In this document: positions 34,206 to 46,466 of the stretch, piece by piece
Layout of the letters: each line of letters starts with the position of its first letter
Position numbering within the stretch: position 1 is the stretch's first letter
Source: Pseudopyrenochaeta lycopersici
Taxonomy: Eukaryota; Ascomycota; Dothideomycetes; Pleosporales; Pseudopyrenochaetaceae
DNA length: 64,000 nucleotides
Direction of reading: 5' to 3'
NCBI GenBank assembly: GCA_003313425.1
Contig: NHZP01000007.1
Coordinates: 1,178,001 to 1,242,000 of the forward strand
Made by a program: the position numbers and the translations under genes
Notes under the pieces: generated by a model
Databases searched by the model: none
What the model was told of the DNA's origin: nothing
What the model saw: only the letters and a program-made list of their open reading frames with translations

Positions 34206-36171
34206 ATGGAGAAGGAAGCTGATGCCGGAAATGGCAGAAACAGCAATGTTGACGTCGAGTCAGGAAGAGAAGGCATCTCACACTGGAAGATGATCCTGGA
34301 TCAAGGTGTTGTCACGAATGACATTGTCAACTGGGACTACGAGGGCGAAGGCACGGATGATGACCCATATGTTGTCGAATGGATAGAGAACGACCCAAGG
34401 AACCCCATGACATGGCCAAAGACGAAGAAGTGGGTCATGGCCCTTACCGTCGCAAACTCGGTCCTTGTTGTTTCATTCTGCTCGTCTGCATTCTCTGGAG
34501 GTATGTCGATCACAGACTATGTTGTGAGGGAGGTGTCAAAGCTGACGAGAAACAGGAATCCAACAGATCATGGTCGAATTTGGTGTCAGTCAAGTAGTAG
34601 TCACACTCGGTGTATCTCTTTTCGTCCTTGGATTCGCTCTTGGACCTCTACTCTGGGCACCCTTCTCCGAACTGTATGGACGCCAAATCGTTTTCACCGG
34701 CACGTACATTGCATTTGTGGCCTTCAACGCCGCTTGTGCTGGTGCACCCAACATCTACGGTCTCCTTATTCTTCGATTCTTCGCTGCGGCTTTCGGATCC
34801 AGTCCACTCACCAACGCTGGCGGTGTTATTGCTGACTTGTTCAATGCAAATGAGCGTGGCCTGGCTATGAGTATTTTCTCGGCAGCACCGTTCATGGGAC
34901 CTGTATTGGGACCGATCATCGGTGGATTCCTTGGAATGACAGAAGGGTGGAGATGGGTCAGTGGTCTCATGGCGATTTGGTCTGGTGTCATCCTGATCAT
35001 CACTGCCGTTCTAGTTCCCGAAACATACCCTCCAGTATTGTTGAGGAAGCGTGCAGAGAAGCTATCGAAGCTGTCTGGAAAGGTTTACAGATCCAGGACT
35101 GATATCGACCAGGGCAAGGTGTCCCTCGGAGAAGCTTTCGCTACCGGCCTCAAGCGACCCTGGGTCCTCCTGTTCTGCGAGCCGATCGTCTTGCTCCTTT
35201 CACTGTACCATGCCATCATCTACGGCATCCTTTACATGCTTTTCGGCGCCTTCCCAATTGTATATCGCCAGGGCCGAGGCTGGAATGAAGGCATCAGTGG
35301 CCTTCCATTTGTGGCTGTCGCCATTGGTGTTCTTCTGGCCATCACTTACGTTATCGTGTTCGATAACAAGCAATACATGAAGAAGGTTGTTGCATCTGGT
35401 GTCGGCTACACTACTCCAGAGGCGCGACTACCGATGTGCATTGTCGGCGGCATCGCTCTCCCCATCGGATTGTTTTGGTTTGCATGGAGTAACTCGCCTT
35501 CGGTGCACTGGGCGGCTAGCGTGGTGGCCGCGATTCCATTTGGGTTCGGTATGGTTCTTATCTTCCTCTCAATCATGAACTACCTCATCGACTCGTACAC
35601 AATCTTCGCGGCATCCGTACTCGCAGGCAATGGTATCATTCGATCAGTCTTCGGTGCTGCCTTCCCGCTCTTCACAAAAGAGATGTACGATGGTCTCGGC
35701 ATTCACTGGGCGTCTTCGATCCCCGGCTTCCTCGCCGTCGCCTGCATCCCCCTTCCTTTCATATTCTATAAATACGGCGCGACCATCCGCAAGAAGTGCA
35801 AATACGCAGCCCAAGCCGATGCCTTCATGCAGCGTATCCGTGGACAGCAGGCGGCAAGGGCACAACAACTGGCCGCTGGAGAAGATTCAGCTGATACTTC
35901 ACGTGCGGCGACACTTCGACCTGAGGAAGAAGTCGAGCAGGAAGCTCACGAGGAGGAGAGCGCACCCAAATTTGAACAGATGAAGACTGAGAAGGAGACA
36001 GACGGTGATATTCTGAAGAAGGTTCAGACTGGACGATCCACAAGGAGTAGACGATCTGTACGAGCGGGTGATGATTACTATGACAATCCATTTGAGATTG
36101 ATCGAGTAAACACAAGAGAAAGTTTTGTGGGAAGGCCCAGGACGAACAGCCGCGCGAGTAACCGAAGATGA
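34206..36171 (+). CDS. MFS exporter, DHA1 (drug:H+ antiporter, polyamine/multidrug) type
   Basis: This is a 12-transmembrane proton antiporter of the DHA1 group (Flr1/Tpo1-like) expected in the plasma membrane, exporting drugs, polyamines or similar compounds. Two exons (34206-34500, 34556-36171; 55-base intron) give 636 residues. The N-terminal cytosolic part ends with NDPRNPMTWPKTKKW, a common lead-in for this group. TM2-3 loop motif A appears as PFSELYGRQIVF; ILRFFAAAFGSSPLTNAGG is motif B with its charged Arg; MGPVLGPIIGGFLG is motif C, the antiporter signature. Helices 7-12 follow a central loop around residues 270-300. The last 110 residues are a charged cytosolic tail (Ala/Gln/Glu/Arg-rich), longer than in yeast relatives. 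No metabolite cluster surrounds it, so the substrate is open. Confidence 0.92.
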
Positions 36172-37192
36172 AGAATCAGGTTATTTGTTTTGAAAAGTGG
36201 GCGTTAACGCATATGATTCAAGCAAGACACATCAGCATTGTATACCCCTCTCTTATAGACTTTAATTCAGGATATAGTCAAAATTTCTTTATATATTGAC
36301 TCAAGCGTTGAGAGATGTTGATATTGGTGCTGTTGGTGATGATAATGTTTCTCCCAATGCCTTCAGGAAAAGGGCGAGCACATGGGGGGCTAAGTCCTAC
36401 TAGCGCTTGTGCATGATCTCGACAGGAGAACTTACCGTCTGGAAAAATTACAAGTTCTTGGTCTCTGGTATGTGTTTTCAACGTCGCTCCTCTAATGCAC
36501 CTCCTTGCAGGACAATCACATCTAGCGATGAACACCTAGTTTGTCGCTTACCATACAACACCCAAGTCTTGTTAGCAGTAGTATGAACTCACATACGGCA
36601 CACTATTGACTGTGTATTTAAGATTATTTGAGTCTTCTAATTTTTACTGGTAGGGGAGATATTTGCTTGTCTGGTGCCCCAGCTATGGATCGTCCTAAGA
36701 TGGAGACAGCCGGCTTCATGCACCCGTACTGAATACAGAGGCATATCTATTGTAGCTGTCACTATGTTGAGCGAGGGCTGATAGATGTGTAAGACATCTA
36801 CCTTCGCATAGAAAAGTCTCAATCATTCCCTTTCACTATAATTCACGTCAAAGGTACAGACTGACGCTGACGGATTTATCGAAACGAAACTCCGCTGCCC
36901 CACTATTTACATGTGGCGCCCCTGAAGCATGATTGGTGTGCCTGGTTTCGAAACCGGTTGTTAGCGTTGCGCCCCTTGATCAAGCTTCAACACACCACCC
37001 AGTACTCTTTCTTTCCTCACCCCACGACTCTACGTCCAGTGCACTTCTTGCACAGTCGCTCTTTCCTCCTACTGTCATTATTTTTTCTTTAATTAGTCTT
37101 TCGCTAAACCACTCCGTTTGATCTTTGCCGGCCCATACGACACGACCGGAGCCCTTAATTCTCAACCATTCGGTAACATACAATTATCCAAT
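36172..37192. other. Intergenic region before the GH17 gene, with a palindrome
   Basis: No gene is present. A perfect 12-base palindrome GGTTTCGAAACC lies at 36944-36955, about 240 bases upstream of the GH17 start codon, and could be a site for a dimeric factor. From 37000 to 37190 the sequence is C/T-rich, as in a fungal core promoter. The ATG at 37193 is preferred over an in-frame upstream TTG. Confidence 0.45.
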
Positions 37193-38232
37193 ATGCGTTT
37201 CTCGACCGTAGCAGCTGCTCTTGCAGCCTCGCCAGCCATTGTCGCCGCGGCGAAGGGCACTATGGGCTTCGCGCTAGGAACGAAGCTGCCCAGCGGATCA
37301 TGCAAGACACAACAGGATTACGCGGACGACTTTGATTCTATCAAGAGCGGGTCCGGTGCCACAATTGTCCGTGGCTACGCAGCCTCGGATTGTGACATGG
37401 CAAAGAACGCCCTTCCTGCGGCCAAGGAGAAGGGTTTCAAGGTCGTTCTCGGTATCTGGTATGACACCTCGGTAAACTATGACGTGCGTACGGTTTGCTA
37501 ACGCGCTGGGAACAGGCCCGATGTCGAGGAATCCTTCAACAAGGACCTCAAAGCCATTACTGACGTTGCCAAACAATATGCTGATACTATCTACGCCGTG
37601 ACTGTCGGCTCCGAAACCCTCTACCGCGGAAACTTCACCGGCGAGGAGCTCAAGGGCAAGATCAGCACTGTCAAGTCGAAGTTGCCCTCAGGCATCAAGG
37701 TCGGCACTGCAGACAGCTGGAACAAGTTCGCGGACGGTACCGGCGATGCCATCATCGGAACAGCGGATATCATCATGGTCAACGCATTTGCCTTCTGGCA
37801 GGGTGCGAGCAGGGACAACGCTACGCACGTTTACCTCGACGATATGTATCAGGCGGTCACCCATATCGAGAAGGTTGCTGGTGGAGCGGACAAGAAGCCT
37901 GAGATTTGGTAAGTTGTTGTCCAGGACCATCCTAACAGATCTCGTCACTTTGCGCATCAGACTAACAACGTTGCAGGAACGGTGAAACCGGCTGGCCCAC
38001 AGCTGTTGGAACTGACTACGATGAGGCCAAGGGCGGACTCGAAAACGCCGAACACTTTTACCAGCATGGCTTCTGCTCGCTGCTCGACTGGGGCTACAAT
38101 GCGTTCTACTTCGAGGCTTTCGACGAGCCGTGGAAGCCAGCGTCTGTTGGTGACAACGGTAAGGCGGCTGACGAGACGGCTTGGGGCGCTATGACTGCGG
38201 ACCGAAAGACAAAGTTCTCGCTGAAGTGCTAG
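37193..38232 (+). CDS. Secreted GH17 beta-1,3-glucanase (Bgl2-like)
   Basis: Glycoside hydrolase family 17 enzymes act on beta-1,3-glucan in the fungal cell wall as endo-glucanase or transglucosidase. Three exons (37193-37458, 37516-37908, 37977-38232) give 304 residues, close to yeast Bgl2 (313). The first 20 residues are an Ala-rich signal peptide (MRFSTVAAALAASPAIVAAA). The TIM-barrel blocks are ATIVRGYAASDC, VVLGIWPDVEESFNKD (restored across intron 1), AVTVGSETLYRG with general acid Glu122, and NGETGWP with nucleophile Glu223. The ending FDEPWKP and a C-terminal Cys are typical. There is no GPI signal or Ser/Thr-rich tail, so a soluble wall or secreted enzyme is likely. The frame that continues past 37458 to a stop at 37499 is intron sequence. 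Confidence 0.94.
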
Positions 38233-39546
38233 ATCAGGTTGGACCACTCGAGGAGATCATTATATGATTGCTAAGCACTCGCGAATAATGGGGATCGTAT
38301 ATAGCGGGGGGCGGAAGCTGAACAAAAGAAAAATTGCATATTGGTATAGACGCATCGCATCGCATTGGCTTGGGAGATCACGGCGCTTTCGTTCGTACAT
38401 GTACATTTGTGGTAATTTTGCATTGGGCTAGGTTACTCAACCAACATTTGAAAGCACTTCTCTGTTGATAGCTTGTCATCGTCTTGTGATCTCTGGTGCC
38501 GTTGTGATAAACACTTGCAATTGGCACTAACCTCTCAGCCAACGCTTCCCCTATGACTATTCTACACCGTGTAGCGTAGCTCTCAACAAACTCTTTAAAG
38601 AATTCCACCCATCAGGTGAGTAGTATTTGAAATTGTTGGAAATTTTGTGCACAGGTACCTAACTACAAGTGCGTTTGTGCATCCAATGACCTACTTCCGT
38701 GTTCGTAAGATTCCGCTCATCAAACAACACAACATCATTGAGTACAAGAACCACAATCTCGGTCCAATCTAGCACATACGACCACAGGCGAAGGACAACA
38801 CTGGATCCCGTTCGCTCTCCATACGTTAAGCCTTCGACCGGCGGATTAGTAGTCAGGTGGGTGACCACTGGCGAATCCCCGCTGTTGTATGTTTTTTTTT
38901 GCCTTTTATTCCTTCCTTAGGATGAAAGCCGAGGGTTTAACTTGTCTCTTGGAGCCTCTTGTCATTATGTTTTTGACTGTGCTGGTTGCAAGTCGAGTTG
39001 TAATTGGACCTACATCGCTCAGCCTGATCTGGAACAGGAGCTGGAATGTTTCTTGAGCTTTTAGTCCTTCGAGTAGAAGAACAAAGTGAGACATCAATTA
39101 TTTTGACACCGAACTTCTTTTGGTACTGATATTGATCATCAGGAGTCGATTTGAGGAGTGTGGCATTTTCGTCCTCATGCGATGCTCTGATTGGTTTCAC
39201 ATTTCCTGTCCTTGGCTTTCCCTCTTCACCTACCACGTAGATCTCCCTATCTCATTGCGACTTTGAAGAGTCTGCAATATCTCTAATCTCGAATTTGTCC
39301 TAGGCGGGTATTTTGGCAGGTGAACGATCTGTGGATCGTGTCAGAGTTGGTGATCTCTTCGTCAAATTTAAGATCATCTCTAGCCCATTGGGCATGAATA
39401 TGGCCGTAGAACACAGGCGTTATTCTAACCAAATACGGTATTTGTGATAGAACTCGGGGAATCGACCCAGCAAACTTCGAGGAGACGTTCAGCCGCAGGC
39501 ACCAGGCCGCGGACTATCCACCAGCACAAGCTCGTCCCCTTTTCTT
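38233..39546. other. Gene-free region downstream of the GH17 gene
   Basis: About 1.3 kb without a supportable gene; the frames are short (up to 99 codons) and without family resemblance. The sequence is the shared downstream region of two convergent genes. No RNA gene or repeat was recognised. Confidence 0.45.
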
Positions 39547-41369
39547 TCATTGTTCCTCTGCCTGGAACTCTCTGAATAGGTTTTCAAGCTTAAAGAAAGC
39601 GTACCCATCAGTCGCTGGAAAGATCTTGAGAAACTCTTGATAAAGCTCTTCATCCCGGTCTAGTCCCATAACGCAAAGTTGCAGCCTGAGTTGCTCCTTG
39701 AACCACGAATGCCCGGGTCTGCCAAGTACTGACGATATAAATGTACCGAGCATTAGGCTCCAAGTGATGGCATTATTGGTCTCGGTCGAATGTTGAGAAG
39801 CGAAAGGAGCACAGCCTGAGATGCTTGCTAGCAATGACTTGGTTCCTTCTTGTGCTAATGTCCCCGTTGCGGGCATAAGTTCGATCTGCACATCAGGTAC
39901 AGTTTCTAGAAGGAATGGTAATAAAGCTTTTATTAAGCGCGGTATCATGAGGTCGCCCAATCGTGTCTGTGGTGGTAATGTTCTCGGGCCAACCCAGAAG
40001 TATACTTGGAAAGCCTCGGCAAGCAGAACTTCAATTTCTGAAAAACCATGATCGAATTCTTTCTGTGCCGACAAGACTTGTAAAATTGTGTATTCAGCAT
40101 CATACAGTGGTTGCTTGATGTAGTCATCGATCTTGATGGGTGTTCGCGGCTGTGCGAAGGCGATTCCAAGGTAGTGTAAGTGGCGGATGATGTTATGCAA
40201 CGGTTCGGAGAGGTACGGTAAGTTTGCGAGTGTGACATCGGTGCGGCGAGCCGTCTCAAGTGTTACCTGTATGGGAGCAGGCGCGGCTGGAATAGATGTG
40301 AGGTACGGGATTTTGGACACTTCAACGAGCTGCATGGCGACCATGATCTCGCACCATTGTACGGTCTTGATAGTCCAAAGAGGAGCAGACTGGAGTCCCT
40401 TCAGCACGTCGCCATTGCCTCGCAATGCGAGGACTCGGACCAGTGCATCACGATGTAGTACCCCGGTCTTGAATATACCAGAATAGCTCTGCTGGTATGT
40501 CAGTTCTGTGCTCGACAAAGGTTGATCTCAATTATCTTAGAGTCTAAGTTGAGGATGATACGTACTGCCGTAGCCGTGATGCATGCCAAACAATTCACCA
40601 GATAATCCGGGTACTCTCCAGTCTCCGTTGCTTCGCTCAGTACTAACTGTAATCCTTGGAGCGATTTATTGTAGAACCACTGAAATTCTTCTGAATCAAG
40701 TAGCTTTTCCATTCCGTCACGCATTATGACGGTTGCGTAAAGCCATAAGACGAACGAAGCTTTATTCTTCGCCATATTCCCCAGGATGGTGTTGTCATTG
40801 GAAAAAGCAACCTGAGAAAATTTGGCAGTGTCCGAGTATTTATCGTCCGAGCAGGGTATCTCTTCGGGACATGCGGTAAGGAAGTACTGGATAATATGGT
40901 CGTATCGCCGACCTATTTTCGGTAGGAAACTGTAAGGGTTCAACGTGTCGGTGCTGACAATCTCTGGGGAACTAGGGATCACAACAGCCTCTGTGCTATT
41001 TCTCCTCTTTGGAATCTCCTCTTGGGTTTCCCTTTCATCCTTCACTACCCAGACAATGCTCTTCGCTGGCAACAGCGATAATTTACTTCGATTCTGCTTT
41101 GAGATCTCTTTATTCTTATTGACCCATTCTCTTGCTTTCTTCCTGACAACCATGTCTTTAGATGGATCCGAGTGGTCCAGGAATTCGAGCTGAGTGGTCG
41201 TGCTCATTGTTGGCAGCTCTATTGCGAAGGTCGGTTGCATTTGCTGGAAGAACTTCCGTCCCTTGCCTTTCTGGGACATATCTTTCTGCTGCCCTCCCCG
41301 CTGCCGCGGGGGAGCCAACTTGTTAGGTATAGGTTGCCCGCACGACATGCTGCGGATCTCCAGGCTCAT
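39547..41369 (-). CDS. Fungal transcription-factor-like protein lacking a zinc cluster
   Basis: Two exons (41369-40566, 40491-39547) give 582 residues. There is no Zn2Cys6 cluster at the N-terminus. Instead residues 55-95 carry EFLDHSDPSK followed by a basic helix VVRKKAREWVNKNKEISKQN, a block seen at the start of a large group of Pezizomycotina proteins annotated as fungal-specific regulators (DUF3468-like). The rest is helical, as in fungal regulatory middle domains: SFLPKIGRRYDHIIQYFL, NMAKNKASFVLWLYATVIM, GIFKTGVLHRDALVRVLALR and VQWCEIMVAMQLVEV. The splice was placed so that the helix continues through SYSGIFKTGVLH; the alternative acceptor at 40504 leads to an early stop. It may regulate transcription through a partner, or be a non-DNA-binding relative; I cannot tell. 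Confidence 0.8.
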
Positions 41370-42905
41370 AATCGCGTGGGAGGAAGCGCTGCTTCACACT
41401 GATATTATTGCCCAAGTCGTTGAACAAGCAGCTCGGCTTCTTTCAGGCCCACAAGCGTTATACGGAAGAGGCCGGACAGAGATCGTCAAAGTGACGGACG
41501 CTGCATGATCGTCCGGAACAGGTTCTAGAGCAGATGCCCACTCACTAGACTCAAAAGTCGTGTGTTAGAGGCGGATGGCCAATGGCGACGACTGTAATTA
41601 GCATAGCCACTGGCCTGGGCATAGTGCAAGCCCACTGGACGCGCACAGCGTTCCGAGCCAATCCTCAATTTCCCTCAGGTGAAGGCGGATCATAAAATTC
41701 TGGATGGCGGTGTGAAACTAATCAAAGAGTATGGAGCAAGTTCCGGATGCGCGTGTGCGGGGAATATGGCGCGATGACCCGAGGCAAGTAAATAGGCTAC
41801 AGCGAACGGCGTTTTCATGAATCGAAGAGCAACTACGCTGCGGCAAGTTGAGACTTCGTCGAGCACTGCGAGCACAAAGACTTAGGTAATGAAAAGCAAA
41901 TCGACTTTGCTGACTACGCTCATCAACGAGCTGAGGCTGTCCATGTAGCCGCCGAATAGGCAGGCTAAAAACATCATTCAAGCGGCTGAGCTGTACAATT
42001 GCGGGGCAAATCCCAGGTTTCAGGGAAAGTACTCGCTTAATGCTGTAAGGTACAATGACCAACATGATGACTCGCGTTAGCGATCTAGCATCACAACTGG
42101 CTCGATGTATCAGCCCATTGCGCTACCACGACTCAAGATGCTAAGGGGCATTCAGGGTCTGAGCAATGTTGAAGAGCCTCATTACTACAGCTGTATTGCC
42201 CCTTTCGTCATGGTCTAAAGCTAGTATGCATTGCTGCCTCATGAAAATACTCGGGCACATCCCCTTCATTCCTCATCAATAGCTAGCTTGTCGGACCCCA
42301 AATGATTATAACGAAGGCATGTTCAACAGAAAGAAGGCTGCGATCGCCTGCTGAACATTGCCTTAGAACGCCCATCTTTTGCCTCTCTCATTTGTTCATG
42401 CTCTAATCGAGAATATCCCTCTTGTAATATTGATTTTTGCGCAAAGTAGAATGAGTATGTCTTCATCATTACGAAAGAGACGCAAGAATAAACATCTACA
42501 AGCCCCTAGATTACAGGGTGTTCTATCGGTACCTGCTAGTCTGTACGCGTGGATTAAGAGGGAGACGGCTGTTAGTGAGTTACCCTGCAGACAGACAGCA
42601 TGCGGATCATGGACACGGAAAGGGGACCCATGTACCACAATCCCGGTTGTTCCGTCTGTAGCACAGGGTGGTAACTTCATACGGTGGCCGGCAACGTGCC
42701 TCATCAATCCTCGTGCAGGATCAGTCTCGGAGTAATGCATTAGATGCTCGTCTTTTCTAAGTAAAAGCAGCAACATTTCACCAGAAGTGCACATGCAGAT
42801 GCACAAACGCTAGTAATCCTCACTGTTTCACAGGCCTAATAGTTCCAAGGCTTGTTACCGTTCTATTGCACAACTACGGCCTACCATAAATCCATCCGAC
42901 CATAC
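41370..42905. other. Gene-free region between two minus-strand genes
   Basis: No gene is supported. A plus-strand frame at 42379-42735 (118 codons) has a Lys/Arg patch and four cysteines near its end, and a 136-codon frame lies opposite to it; neither resembles a family I know, and the two overlap, so at most one could be real. The left part is the promoter of the regulator-like gene, the right part the 3' end of DBP4. Confidence 0.4.
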
Positions 42906-45382
42906 CTATCCCAGTAATCCTTGAGCAAGAGCCTCCATATCTTCAAGCGTCTCCGGCTCCTTCACTACGTGCTTCATCTTCTTCCTCTTATTGCTAGCCT
43001 TCTCATCATCCTCAGAGTCCGACTGGAACCACTTCTTTTCCTTCTTTGTCTTCAGTTGCTCTACTTCCTCTCCATCATCGTCGCTGAACTCCGCGTCTGC
43101 CCTGAAGTTCGCCAAAAGATCCTCTCCCGTATCTTCAACTTCTACCCCAAAATCACCTGTGTCTGCGTCCATTCTTTCACGGTCCTTGCGTTTGCGAATC
43201 TTCTCTTTCTTCTTGGCCTTCGCTGTTGCTTTATCTGCCACATCGGCCTCTTTTACCACCTCCCTTGCAGCCTCAATGAACTTCTGCCTCTGCTCTTCTG
43301 GCAAACCCTTTGCCTTGAACTGCTCTTCGCTCTCGAGCTCGTAGACTTCGTGCGCGTTACCTTCATCATCATATATGAGTTTTTTGCCTTTGTCCATGAA
43401 GGTTAAAAGTTTCTTCTTGGATTTGAGAAGCTTCTCACGTCGATTGCTGTCTATAATGAGAGGTTGCGATGCGCCTGCTAAGTGGACAACGCGTCCGCCC
43501 GGTGCAGTTGAGTCTTCTCCGTCTTCGAGATTGAATTCTTCACCTTCGTCGTCGGCGAGAATCCTTCGCTTAACAGCCATAAAATCGTCATCACTACCGT
43601 TGGCGATTGTCTCACCAGTAAAGTCACTTTGTTGACCTTCGTCCGCACCATCTTTCACGAGCTTCTTGTAGTGATCGGCCAAGACGTCCTGGTTCTGCCT
43701 CTCGAACATGCGGTCATACTTTGTCCGTACGGGCTTCGTCTTCTTCGAGGTCTCCTCTTCAGCCTCTGAGGAGTCTGAAACTTCAATCATGTGCCTTGAA
43801 GCTTGTTTCTTCTGCTTGCTGTCGTCGCCCTTCATGAATTTGATCCTGGGCGTACCTGATAACCCTAGGCTCGATGCGTATGCTTCCAGGTCGTATTCTT
43901 TGAGATTGAAGACCTCCTTGTCCTTTTGAAGATATATGGATTTTACATGCGTCATGAATGCTTTCTGCCCAAGATACTTCAGAGCCGGATCCTGGAAGCA
44001 CATGTTCTGAAGCTGGTCCTTGATCGATTGCCTCTTCTTCTGTCGGACGTTGATGAGCTCAATGGGAACTTTCTTGGCCTCTAAACGCTTCAACATGCCT
44101 TCCTCTTCGCTTGGTGCTAGGAACAAGACACCGCGCCCTTCACGATTATATCGAGCTGTGCGACCGACACGATGAATGTAAGTGTCAACGTCGTCTGGAC
44201 AATCAACCTGAATCACAAAGTCTACAGCTGGAAAATCCAATCCACGGGCGGCAACGTCGGTGGCGAAGAGGCATGAGTTCTTTGCGGCGGCAAACTTCGC
44301 CGTGGTATCTAAGCGAGCGCCTTGTTTTTGACGGCCATGGATATGAAGTAGCGGTATACCAGGTTGCATGTGGCGGAAAGACTCGTAGACGAACCGAACT
44401 GTCTTGGCGGACGAGAAGAAGCAAAGTATCTTCGACTTCTTACTAGCCTGTATGAAACTCCAGAGTGTGTCCAGCTTCTCCTCGAGAGGGCAGACGATAT
44501 AGTTTTGCGTAAGTCCCTTAGGCGTTGCACTTGTGTCTTCAGCGTGAACTGAAACATACTCCGGATCCTGGAGACTCAAACGTGCAAGATCGGACACCTT
44601 TCTCGATTGCGTAGCAGAAAACAACAGCGTCTGACGTTCCTTGGGTAGGTACTCGATGATCGCATCGACATCTCGTTGGAAACCCATGTCAAGGATGCGG
44701 TCCGCCTCATCCAATACCAGAATCTTGAGATCGTCCACACTGAATGCCGCAGTTGACGAAAGGTGCTGCAACATCCTGCCCGGCGTCGCCACCAGGATGT
44801 TCATCTTCGTCAGAGCCTGTCGCTCGTCTTCCAAGCTTTTCCCTCCAATGAGGAGGCCTGCGGCAAACATATGCCCATGCTTACCGATTTTGCGTAGTAC
44901 GTCGAAGATCTGAATCGCCAGCTCGCGAGTCGGAGAGAGAATTAATGCGCCTAGGCCTGCATCGGGGCCTATATGCTGTAACCGATATAGATTTTCCAGC
45001 ACGGGTATGATAAATGACAGCGTTTTTCCGCTACCGGTCTTCGCTGCACCGAGTATGTCGTGGCCCTGAAGCGCCAGTGGAATTGCCTTGGATTGTACGT
45101 CGGTCATGACTGCGAAATGGGACGACTTGAGCCCTTGCTTGGTAGGGTCGGACAAAGGGAGATCGGTGAAGTCTTTGTAGGAGCCATTTTTGGGGTCCTG
45201 AAGTTCTTGGGTTAGTACGACCGCATATCGCATAGATGTATGGCCTCAGGAAGTCATACCAGCTCTTGAACTGCCTTCTCCAGCTTCTCCACGTCCACGT
45301 CGTCGCGTTTCCTCTTTTGTATATTTTCTCGCTTCTTGACCTTGGTAGGTCGCGTACGACCAGTAATCCCAGGAGCGACCAT
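42906..45382 (-). CDS. DBP4: ATP-dependent RNA helicase Dbp4/Hca4 (DDX10)
   Basis: Dbp4 is a DEAD-box helicase of the nucleolus needed for early 18S rRNA processing and release of U14 snoRNA. Two exons (45382-45260, 45197-42906) give 804 residues, in the range of fungal orthologues. The first exon is basic ([19 protein letters not shown]). After the intron come [16 protein letters not shown], the Q-motif ([10 protein letters not shown]), Walker [10 protein letters not shown] at about 92-100, [33 protein letters not shown], and the C-terminal RecA blocks [10 protein letters not shown] and [10 protein letters not shown]. The Dbp4-specific region then follows, with a long Lys/Glu-rich tail. The intron has a clear branch site (TACTAAC) before TTCAG. 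The start ATG gives the expected basic N-terminus. It diverges from a J-protein gene. Confidence 0.95.
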
Positions 45383-45716
45383 TTCAGCGCATCGTTGCCT
45401 TGTCAGTAGAGTTGGGTTCGCATTGGAGAAACTTTTTGGTGGAGCAAGAGGGGTCTGTGCGCTTCGCCGCGGGGATCTTGAGCTGATCACCGCCTGCCTA
45501 GCTTTGTACCCTCATTCCTCACATTTACCGGGCGCATCACGGATTTGTACCTCTAGACCGCGCTTAGAAAATCTAACAAAATACGCTGCCGCTTTTGTAT
45601 GTGAACGGAAGTTCTGAAGTCATCCAGACTTACAGTGCTCAGCCACTGATTATCCACTCTGTCAACTACTCGGCCGAACTACAGTTTCACTTCATTTACA
45701 AACACACTCATTCAAG
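45383..45716. other. Divergent promoter region DBP4 / J-protein gene
   Basis: These 334 bases between opposite start codons are likely a shared bidirectional promoter. A minus-strand frame continues upstream of the DBP4 ATG for 36 codons, so part of it may be a 5' leader. No motif is certain. Confidence 0.45.
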
Positions 45717-46466
45717 ATGGCGGACGACATCGATGCTGAGCTCATGGCAGCTGGCAAGGAGTTTGACAAGGTGAACCCTATTACTACTCCCCTACATACC
45801 CAGCTAACAGCGACCCCAGGATGCAGAAATCGACAGTGAGTCGCAATCACATACCTCACGATACTCACCAGCAGTATACTGATCTAAGCAGGAATACGCA
45901 GTGTCTTCAGCCTGAATGCCTACGCCGTTCTCGACCTCCAACCAGGTGTCCCAGAGTCCGACATCAAAAAAGTCTACCGCACAAAATCCCTCCTCATCCA
46001 TCCTGATAAGACCAAGAACCCGCTCGCACCCGATGCTTTCGATCGCCTCAAGAAGGCGCAGACCGTCCTTCTCGACGAGAAGCTGCGCGCTGAACTAGAC
46101 GAACACATTGCCGATGCGCGCATGTTGCTCATGCGGGAGAAGAAGCTCACCGCTGATGATGAGGAGACGCGTAGCGAGGAGTTTGCAAAGGAGTGGAGAG
46201 AGAAGACCATTTGGGTAATCAGGGATAATGAATTGAGAAGGCAGCGGCAGATGAAGGCGCAGCTGCGAGAGGAAGGCAGAGCGCAGAAGAAGGAAGACGA
46301 AGAGATCAAAGAGAGGAAGAGGAAGAGAGAGCACGAGGAAGCGTGGGAGAAGACAAGGGATACACGTATCAATAGCTGGAGGGACTTTCAGCAGGGCAAG
46401 AAACCTGAGCTTGCTGGTGGTGACGGCGCAAAGAAAAAGAAGAAGAAAGTCAAGGCTCTTGGATGA
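45717..46466 (+). CDS. DnaJ-domain protein, DNAJC8/Spf31-like
   Basis: DNAJC8 and fission-yeast Spf31 are J-domain proteins associated with the spliceosome. Three exons (45717-45770, 45820-45835, 45892-46466) give 214 residues; exon 2 is only 16 bases. The J domain spans about residues 30-95: NAYAVLDLQPGVPESDIKKV, then RTKSLLIHPDKTKNP with the Hsp70-stimulating HPD at residues 60-62, and FDRLKKAQTVLLDEKLR. Residues 100-200 form a long charged helix (ARMLLMREKK, FAKEWREKTIWVIRDNELRR, EEWEKTRDTRINSWRDFQQG-like), as in DNAJC8, and the protein ends in a Lys-rich nuclear-localisation-like tail (AKKKKKKVKALG). All exon joins keep frame. The role in splicing is by family resemblance only. Confidence 0.9.

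Noticed and set aside
42379..42735. Plus-strand frame of 118 codons with four Cys near the end.
   Set aside because: Overlapped by a 136-codon frame on the opposite strand and not similar to a family I know; not enough to call a gene.
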